The notes under the pieces are model-generated. The model worked only from the letters and a program-made list of their open reading frames with translations. It did no database searches and was not told the DNA's origin. The translations under genes and the position numbers were made by a program. Source: Sycon ciliatum (lineage: Eukaryota; Porifera; Calcarea; Leucosolenida; Sycettidae). Taken from it: a stretch of DNA of 64,000 nt. The stretch is from NCBI RefSeq assembly GCF_964019385.1, contig NC_088655.1, positions 5,925,837 to 5,989,836 of the forward strand, in the 5' to 3' direction. This document shows, one piece after another, positions 51,001-61,100 of the stretch. Each line of letters starts with the position of its first letter. Position 1 is the stretch's first letter.

Positions 51001-54000
51001 TTTCCGACTACAATAGGCTACGGGATGCAAATCCATATCTTCTCCCTGCTGCAGGAGCACACCCGCCACGGCAAAGTCACTTGCGTCAGTTTCTACCGTG
51101 AAGCTTTTCTCAACATCGGCCAGTTGCAACACTGGCGCCTCGAGTAATGCTGATTTTAGAGACTCGAATGCCTTCTGTCTAGCAGCGCTCCATTCAAAGC
51201 GTGAATTTTTTCCGGTGATTTCTTCTAATGGACGAGAGATGGTCGAGTGTCGATCTATGAACCTTCGGAAATAGTTTGCAAAGCCAAGAAACTTCCTCAC
51301 ATCAGTTACTGACGACGGAGTTGGCCATGTTTCCACAGCACTTATCTTCTTGGGATCAGGGGAAATTGATGTGCCGTTGATTTTATGCCCCAAGAAGAGA
51401 ACTTCTCTCACGCCGAATTCGCATTTAGACTGTTTGCAATACAGCTCACTATTTCTAAGTGTTTCTAGAACTGTTTGAAGATGATGCTGATGATCTTCCC
51501 AGGTCTTGCTGAAAACTAGAATGTCATCCAAGAATACTACAACGAATTTTCGGAGATGCGGTTGCAGAATAGAGTTCATGAGTGACTGAAAGGTGGCCGG
51601 GGCATTAGTCAGCCCGAATCCCATGACTCTAAATTGGAAGTGGCCGAACGGCGTATTAATGGCCGTCTTAGAAACATCCGAGTCTTGAATTCTGATTTGA
51701 TTGTACCCCGACCGCAAGTCCAACTTGGAGAAATATGCACTGCCCTGGATCGTGTCGAATAAGTCATCAATATTAGGAAGACAAGCTTTGTTTTTGATCG
51801 TAATTCTATTCAATTCTCGCCAATCGCACACCATTCTCAGAGTACCATCCGACTTTTTCACAAAAAACACAGGTGCACCGTATGGCGACTTACTTGGCTC
51901 AATGAATCCCTTCTCAAGTAATTCTGACAGCTGTGACTGGAGCTCGTCCATCTCCGGTTTCGGCAGGCGGTAGGCGGGTCGAGACGGTGGTCTGGCTCCA
52001 TCTTCTATCTGGATTTCATGGTCGACTGGTCTCTTCGGTGGAAGCTCATTCGGCAGCTCGTCTGGAAATAAATCCTGGTACCTCTTGAGCAGGTTCTGTA
52101 TGTCTTGTTGCTCTGATTCCTGGAGTTGTGGCCCGGAACGATTCTCCTCGTTTGCAGCAGTGACCCATGCAAGAAACCCCTCGGCTCCACTCCTCAGGGC
52201 ATGACGAGCTTGTCGGCCACTGATAAACATGCTTTCCACAGATGGCCGGTCGGCTGTCGGCGGGTTAGCTGAAGGCAATTTGGCAACAAAGGGCTCACCG
52301 TCCAACTGAACTTCGTTCGTACGGAAGTTGATGCTGGGGTTGTTCCTTGTAAGCCACGGCTTGCCAAGAATAGCGTCGTAGCGAGTCAGGGGATACACAG
52401 TAAAGTGCTGTTCCTCACTGAAGCCCCCGACTGTCACCCTTAGCGTGCGTGTGGAAATCTGCGGGACCTCGCTGGTCGAGCCGTCCGCCAATGTTACGCT
52501 CAGCACTGCTGAGCTTGCATCCGTGTCAAGATGATGCTTTCGAACAAAACTGTCTGCAATGAAGTCATGCGTCGAACCGGAATCTATCAGCATCACTGCA
52601 CGGCGACCGCCGATCTTTCCCTGTATGCGCAGTAGGTCGTGTTCAGGTTCATTGCCGACGCTGACGTTGCTGACATGACACCTTTCTGCAACGGGACAAT
52701 TTCCTACAGCTATGGGTGTCTCCAGCTCCGTAGGTTCCTGGAGAGCAACGTCTTCAACCTCCAGAGCTCCGAACCGGTTAGCGACTGGTACCGGCGTGGG
52801 TGCTTCGGTCGTCGCCAGTAAGCGCACCCCCTTTCTTACTGGCGACCAGCGTTTGGGTAGCGCTGTCCACCGTCAGTACAGTCTTTAGCGAGGTGGCCTG
52901 GCTTCCTGCAAGCAAAGCAGTGTCCCATTGCTCGCAGTTGGACACGCTCTTGGTCCGTCAGCTTGCGGAGGCCCTGACCACGGAAGCTGGGCACGGAACG
53001 CGACTCTCTACTGGCTGGTGGCCCCGACGCCGGTGGCCCTGACGACTGCTCCACGGTGTTTGCTGCCATGACAGCTTGCTCCAGGGTACGTGGATGCTCA
53101 CGCATGACCTGTCGCTGGATGTGCGGAACTAGACCCCTGACGAACAGCAGCGCTCTGGTGTGGTGGTCGATTTCCGGCACTTGCAGGCTGAGGCGAGTGA
53201 AAGCAGCAATGTATGCGTCCAGCGACCCGCGCTGCGCTGCGGAAATTAGTCCCATACGCGATATTTCCTCGTTGTGCCGTGGTCCGTACACATCGCCAAG
53301 TGCCGCTTTCAGAGCAGGCCAGTCGGAAAACACTTGGTTAGCTTCCAATGCCGCTATCAACCAAAGACGAGCGTTTCCAGTCAAAAATCCTGCCGCGTAG
53401 TCGACCCTCTGTGCCGCATTTGGGAGTGCCAACGACCGTAGGGCCATGTCCATTGCAAACGTCCATTCTTTGAATGTAGCGGAATCTCCTCCAAACACAG
53501 GCGGCTCTTTTGTAAGGCGGGGTGTTGGCTCCCACGGTTCCGAGTTCGGATGTATCGTTCGGTTTCCTTGGCTAACGCGCTGAGCGGTCTTGATATCGTT
53601 TATCAGCCGAACGACGAGTACGAGGAGCGTAAGCAGAGCGACCAGAACACCTGCCAAAAGCAGAGTAGTAACCATCCTCTGCTACCAGTGTAACAGGTTT
53701 AATCAAACTTGAAAAGTAAGAGGCCTGGTTGAGCGTGCCTCGACCAGTTATATACAAATGTGATAGTATACATGTGGCAATGGCGCCAATGAAGGTGCTA
53801 ATAGACAGGCGTAAGACGCATGAGGTGCGAGGGAGTGTAAAGTTATAGAGAACAGGGGAAAACTGTTACAGTCAGAGAGCGCTCCTTCGAGCAGCCAGTC
53901 ACACTCTGATCAAGCCAGTCAGTCCACTGCTGCTCGGCAAGATGATGCTGGTAAAGTTGAATGTGCTCAATACACCATGTGTGCTCCCTGTATGCTACTG

Positions 54001-57000
54001 TTAGTTTACTTGTGTGCAAATGTCTACTTCACACTATCTTGCAACACAATTTGATCTATGGGCTTGCTCAGGTCTCAAAGAGAACTTCTGTTTGCATGGG
54101 ATACTATACGAAAAAAAGAATACTTTTCTCTGTGGATAATGAACACATGACTGGTTGCGTATGTGTGTTATGTTCGGTGACCTTTAGGATTTGATACACA
54201 TTCCTATAATCGGATATTTCTGCACAGAGACATGGATAGTTTCTTAATTCAGTTTTCTGTTCTTTCCTGTTGAATGTATCAGGCCATGCTGAGCATGGAA
54301 GCTGTGGTATTTTCCTATCCACTTCACCACTGTAAGTTCTACGCATGCGTTGCTCAACAATGAAGTATAGAACCGAAGAATCAGTCCTAGGGAACGTTCA
54401 GTGAAATGTACTGCACCATTTCGAACATAATGAGTCAGGCCGGCCCAGTGAGTGAGTTCTCAGACCATGATTGTGCAATAACAGGTATATGTATCATGAT
54501 CAAGTCTTGACTTGAAGAGGATTGCTTCAACTGTGCTGTACACCACATCGAGTTGGGAACACGAGGTGTGGAAAACAGGGCAACATTGATGCAGAAAGTT
54601 GGTTTTCACCTTTGCCCATATACTGAAATTGGTGGATCTGAATTTTTCTCTCCATTCGTAAAGAAGCGGCATCTGACGCCTTTCATGTAGCCTTTTCATG
54701 TGGTCTTTTGATGTGGCGGTGTCATCCCTAGAAACCAGAAAGGTCTTATTGAGCTGTGTAGTTCCCAGATCCTTTTAAAAACACATTTCCCTATTTGAAG
54801 TACATAAACAGAAGAAAGTAAAGATTGCAGATGCGCAACAAAACTGGCTATGCAATTGTGTTGCGAAACACAACCAGTTTAGGAAGTTTCGCTTCTACAA
54901 GGCCACCACCATGCCTGAGATACCAGGGTGGCAGATGTAGCACGTGACAGCGAGGGTGACTTAGTAAGTATCACAAGCAATGCCTGACAAGGTGCAAACC
55001 TTGTTAGCTGCATCTATGTTACCCTCACTCCGAATACAGTGTAGTGAGTAGCCAGTTGACAGTGGTTGTCAGAGCAATTAACTGCATGTAAAGTGGTTCA
55101 CGCTTGCATCACAGCATTTGTTAGCAGAGTACACGTCACTGGTGTCAGCACTGGTCTTGAACTCAGAACCTTGCGATTGGCAGGAAAGTCCACACCACTC
55201 GGCCAAAGTACTGGTCAGTAGGCGGTGGCAATAATTTCCTTACACTGCTCGCTTAATGACATGTTTTGAAAATTATCAATTCAGCAGGAAATTGTGGTGA
55301 GTGCATGCCTAAAGCCTGGTGTCAGGTAAAGTGTGTGAAGAGACCTGCGGGCAGAATTGAAGGCAGTAGTGTAGGCGTGTAGGCAGAAGTGTAGGCAGTT
55401 GTGTAGGCAGTAGTGTAGGCAGAAGTGTGGGTAGAATTGTTGGCAGTTGTTCGGGGAGTAGTGTATGCAGTAGTGTAGGCAGTAGTGTAGGCAGTAGTGT
55501 AGGCAGTAGTGTAGGCAGTAGTGTAGGCAGTAGTGTAGGCAGTAGTGTAGGCAGTAGTGTAGGCAGTAGTGTAGGCAGTAGTGTAGGCAGTAGTGTAGGC
55601 AGTAGTGTAGGCAGTAGTGTAGGCAGTAGTGTAGGCAGTAGTGTAGGCAGTAGTGTGGGCAGTAGTGTAGGCGGTAGTGTGGTTAGAATTGTCGGCAGTT
55701 GTTCGGGAAGTAGTGCAGGCAGCACTGAGGACTGAAGGCAGTTGTGTAGGCAGTTGTGTAGGCAGTACTGCCTACACAACTGCCTACAGTACTGTAGGCA
55801 GTTGTGCAGTAGTGCAGACAGGACTGAGGAGGAGGGCGGGCAGGACTGAGGAGGGCGGGCAGGACTGAGGAGGGCGGGCAGGACTGAGGAGGGCGGGCAG
55901 GACTGAGGAGGGCGGGCAGGACTGAGGAGGGCAGGCAGGACTAAGAAGGGCGGGCAGGACTTAGCAGCGCGGGAGGGAGTGTGTGATGGAGTGCCGGCAG
56001 GAGTGAGGCCAGGAGTGTCATCAAGAATGCCAGCAGAGAAGTGAGGGGAGGAGTATGAGGGTGGTTAGGAGTGTGGGCATGGGTCTGAATGTGCAGAGAA
56101 GTGTTGGCAGGGGAGTGTGGGCAGAGTGTACACTGTTCTTCTGAAAGGGGGTCTCCTGGGGAAGCTAGGTCCGCTCACACTGTGGCCAGTGACTGTGTGT
56201 GTGCACTAACCACGGATGGCATAATGTCAGCCAGTAAACACATATCCGTGAACCTGGAGCCATGGTAGAGAAGTGTGGGCAGGGGAGTGTGGGCAGGGGA
56301 GTGTGGGCAGGGGAGTGTGGGCAGGGGAGTGTAGGCAGGGGAGTGTGGGCAGGGGAGTGTGGGCAGGGGAGTGTGGGCAGGGGAGTGTGGGCAGGGAGTG
56401 TGGGCAGGGAGTGTGGGCAGGGGAGTGTGGGCAGGGAGTGTGGGCAGGGAGTGTGGGCAGGGGAGTGTGGGCAGGGGAGTGTGGGCAGGGGAGTGTGGGC
56501 AGGGGAGTGTGGGCAGGGGAGTGTGGGCAGGGGAGTGTGGGCAGGGGAATGTGGGCAGGGAGTGTGGGCAGGGGAGTGTGGGCGGGGGAGTGTGGGCAGG
56601 GGAGTGTGGGCAGGGGAGTGTGGGCAGGGGAATGTGGGCAGGGGAGTGTGGGCAGGGAGTGTGGGCAGGGGAGTGTGGGCGGGGGAGTGTGGGCAGGGGA
56701 ATGTGGGCAGGGAGTGTGGGCAGGGAGTGTGGGCAGGGGAGTGTGGGCAGGGGAGTGTGGGCAGGGGAGTGTGGGCAGGGGAGTGTGGGCAGGGGAGTGT
56801 GGCCAGGGGAGTGTGGACAGGGGAGTGTGGACAGGGAGTGTGGGCAGGGGAGTGTGGGCAGGGGAGTGTGGGCAGGATAATGTGGGCAAGGGAGTGTGGA
56901 CAGGGAGTGTGGGCAGGGGAGTGTGGGCAGGGAAGTGTGGGCAGGGGAGTGTGGGCAGGGGAGCGTGGGTAGAGAAGTGTGGGCAAGGGAGTGTGGGCAG

Positions 57001-57693
57001 AGAAGTGTCGGCAGAGAAGTGTGGGCAGGGGAGTGTAGGCAGGGGAGTGTGGGCAAGGGAGTGTGGGTGGGGAGTGTGGGCAGGGGAATGTGGGCAGGGG
57101 AGTGTGGGCAGGGGAGTGTGGGCAGGGGAGTGTGGGTAGAGAAGTGTGGGCAAGGGAGTGTGGGCAGAGAAGTGTGGGCAGAGAAGTGTGGGCAGGGAAG
57201 TGTGGGCAAGGGAGTGTCGGCAAGGGAGTGTGGGTAGGGAGTGTGTGCAGGGAATGTGGGCAGGGGAGTGTGGGCAGGGGAGTGTGGGCAGGGGAGTGTG
57301 GGCAGGGAGTGTGGGCAGGGGAGTGTGGGCAGGGGAGTGTGGGCAGGGAGTGTGGGCAGGGGAGTGTGGGCAGGGGAGTGTGGGCAGAGGAGTATGGGCA
57401 GCGAGTGTGGGCAGGGAGTGTGGGCAGGGGGAGTGTGGGTGGGGGAGTGTGGGCAGAGAAGTGTGGGCAGGGAGAGTGGGCTGGGAGTGTGGGCAAGGGC
57501 AACATGGGCAAAGTGTGCAGACAGGAGTGTGGGCAGGAGTTTGGGCGTAGGCAAGAGTATGAGCAGGAATGTGTGCAGGAGTGCGGCCAGTAATGTGGGC
57601 ATCTACATGTGTGTGTGCAAGTATCGAATTATGTCATCAAATGGTTAGAATTGTTCCATGTTTGTTCGTTTTGAATGTGTTCGTGAGTTTGCA

Positions 57694-57741
<48 letters not shown>

Positions 57742-57759
57742 TGTATTTGTGTGTGTGTG

Positions 57760-57842
<83 letters not shown>

Positions 57843-58092
57843 AGCGTTGGCTCATGGAATGCTGGCTCTGTTGTGGAGAGTGATGGACCAGTTCTAGCGG
57901 CAGCCGTGAGAGGAATCGTTTCCGATGATAAGCCAGATTCATAGCTGCTGGAGATGGCTCTCTCGAACATGGTCCCGCTCGTCGTTCTATATTGTCGGCC
58001 CCGTAGTGGGAAAACGTGACCATAATGGCAGTGTTTACCAGGACCAGGACCAGGTGTGTGTGTGTGTGCGTGTGTGTGTGTGTGTGCGTGTG

Positions 58093-58181
<89 letters not shown>

Positions 58182-61100
58182 CTACAGCCATGGCATGTGG
58201 TCAACGGACGAACGCATTGCAAACCTGTATGAGGAGAATGAAGCGGAGCTCTCTGAACAAACAGGTGCGTTATTCCTTTTAACATAAGACTGCTCTCTTT
58301 ATCCTGTTCTCATCTATCTGCACTCAACTGCCCTTCAATGTGTGTGCTGTTACCATTGTTGTCTTAGTCTGTCTCTATGCTGTATACATACACGAAAACA
58401 CACAAAAATACATACCTTCTTGCTCTACATACACTGGCTTATACTTCATTCCATACTCACCCTCATGCAATTGGCCATCTACATAAGTGGTGGATATTGC
58501 TAGATATTCACCGCTTATATTCACAACTTTTCGATACGTACTGTAAAGAGAGCAGTACTCGGTGCTGAGCTTAATTTCTCTTCAGTCAGCGCGCCGGGAT
58601 GGCGAGTGCCGTAGACAATTTCTACGCTAACTTCCGCACACAGGACTTTTCTGAGTACAAATTAAATCGGCATGTGACCAGGTGGTGACAAGTCATCAGC
58701 CAGCGAGCAAACAATGTTTTGTACGCTCGGCATGTCCATGGATTGCGGATCGAGTGGCAAGCAAGGATTTTCGTTTGTACTCAGAAATGTTCTGATTATG
58801 GACGTTGGCGTAGAACTTTTCTAGGGCACACAACAGCTCCGGAGCGCTGCCTGAAAAGAAAATATGGGAGGGCACAATCGCTTAGATTGCTGTCTATTAA
58901 CCGACTCCCGAAAATGATGCTCACAGATTGGTCAAATCTTCGCATCGAAACGGCCGACGATTGGCTCACATAAAGCACAAGCGTGTTCTCCAAGGCGATT
59001 GGCTCGAGCGTGTTCTCCAAGGTGATTGGCTCGAGCGTGTTCTCCAAGGTGATTGGCTCGAGCGTGTTCTCCAAGGTGATTGGCTCGAGCGTGTTCTCCA
59101 AGGTGATTGGCTCGAGCGTGTTCTCCAAGGTGATTGGCTCGAGCATGTTCTCCAAGGTGATTGGCTCGAGCATGTTCTCCAAGGTGATTGGCTCGAGCGT
59201 GTTCTCCAAGGTGATTGGCTTGAGCATGTTCTCCAAGGTGATTGGCTCGAGCATGTTCTCCAAGGTGATTGGCTCGAGCGTGTTCTCCAAGGTGATTGGC
59301 TCGAGCGTGTTCTCCAAGGTGATTGGCTCGAGCATGTTCTCCACGGTGATTGGCTCGAGCATGTTCTCCAAGGTGATTGGCTCGAGCGTGTTCTCCAAGG
59401 TGATTGGCTCGAGCGTGTTCTCCAAGGTGATTGGCTTGAGCATGTTCTCCAAGGTAATTGGCTCGAGCGTGTTCTCCAAGGTGATTGGCTCGAGCGTGTT
59501 CTCCAAGGTGATTGGCTCGAGCGTGTTCTCCAAGGTGATTGGCTCGAGCGTGTTCTCCAAGGTGATTGGCTCGAGCGTGCTCTCCAAGGTGATCGGCTCG
59601 AGCGTGTTCTCCAAGGTGATTGGCTCGAGCGTGTTCTCCAAGGTGATTGGCTCGAGCGTGTTCTCCAAGGTGATTGGCTCGAGCGTGCTCTCCAAGGTGA
59701 TCGGCTCGAGCGTGTTCTCCAAGGTGATTGGCTCCAGCGTGTTCTCCAAGGTGATTGGCTCGAGCGTGTTCTCCAAGGTGATTGGCTCGAGCGTGTTCTC
59801 CAAGGTGATTGGCTCGAGCGTGTTCTCCAAGGTGATTGGCTCGAGCGTGCTCTCCAAGGTGATTGGCTCGAGCGTGTTCTCCAAGGTGATTGACTCGAGC
59901 GTGTTCTCCAAGGTCGTCGCGTCCCGCGCCACAGGCACCAGTACGTGTCCACGATCTGTCCTAACAAACTTGAACAATATTCTGTCAAGAACACAGTCAT
60001 CGCTCTCCGATTCATTCAAGACAATGCCAGTCGGTAGTGAAGTAACAACGACTTACGTTAGTTCTGCGTACATGTACATCTATGACCACCGTGACTCGTT
60101 TGTTGAGCTGTAGGGATGATAGGGTAAATATGGAGAGGCATAAGTCTATTAATAATAAATATTACATATAGACAGGCATACAGACAATAGTACTATACAT
60201 ACAGACAATAGTAACTGTTTCTGATGATCGCTTAGTGCGTGAAACTCAGAGTTAACATACTATCTTTGTTCTCTTATTGTCTGAACCCGCTCTGACTCTC
60301 GGTGTTGAGCATTCTCTTGGACAGCCAGGAACATCTCTATTTTACAGACAGACATATTCATAAATAGGAACAGCACACTAATTAAAGGACAGTTGACCGC
60401 AGATAGATGTGAACCGGATAACGAGAGAAGTCTAGACGTTATGACTGAGAACAGAATCGTTTAAATAGAAAGAAGACAGTATGCACGAGGATTGCAAGGA
60501 TGGGTGACAATGCAGAACAGCGCTGCTTCTTGAAGCATGTGGGACGGTCAGATTAATTTTCATGGACCGCACCAGGCGGAAAAAATCCTCGCGCCGAAGC
60601 ACAGTGAGGGTAAAAACCAGGTGCATGTCCCCAATGGTGATTGTATGGCATCATGTAAGCAGGCAAATCACATCATAGGAAAAGTTTGAAAAGCAATATT
60701 TATGTGCATAGAAATGAAGGCTGGAAGGGCAGGGACACTGATGAGATTCAAACCTGATTGAGGAAGCCAGGAAAAGAAACAAGGATAAAAAAATTCATCA
60801 GATGCCATATTTGCAACCGAAAAATATTGCCCGAGAAATATTTTCTTGCCTACCTCGCTGCGCTTGCCTGTCCAGAAATTATTTTTTTAAACGTCCGGGC
60901 TTCGAAAGTGCTTGGCTTATGTTGAGTGGATGAGTCAAAAGTGCGTGACTTATCACAAGTGTGTGGATTAACAGTCTGTGACTAATCATGAGTAGACAGA
61001 TCACCAATCTCATTGCACACCTATCCCATAATTCTGTGTATGCCTGGTGATGTACAACAAACTGTATCATCTTGTCTTGAAATATGCTGGAGAAAAGAAA

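Larger units (their letters stand above)
48792..53870 (-). mobile_element. Element C: intact chromodomain Ty3/gypsy (chromovirus) retrotransposon
   Basis: 5079 bp; the 182-bp LTRs (48792-48973, 53689-53870) read identical throughout, and the target duplication is GTCAG (48787-48791, 53871-53875). Order on the minus strand: LTR, primer-binding site, Gag (53675-52836), Pol (52827-49174) in the -1 frame, polypurine tract, LTR. All catalytic motifs are present. Identical LTRs mean a very recent insertion; the element may still be active. It lies antisense inside a coding exon of the ROCO gene. Confidence 0.97.

Noticed and set aside
55309-55779. ORFs of Leu-Pro-Thr and Gly-Ser-Ser-Val repeats
   Set aside because: Artefact of the 12-bp minisatellite, which has no stops in several frames.
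56165-57648. Long Pro/His- or Gly/Cys-rich ORFs of 170-475 codons on both strands
   Set aside because: They are produced by the 15/16-bp repeat in every frame; no start context, splice signal or domain.
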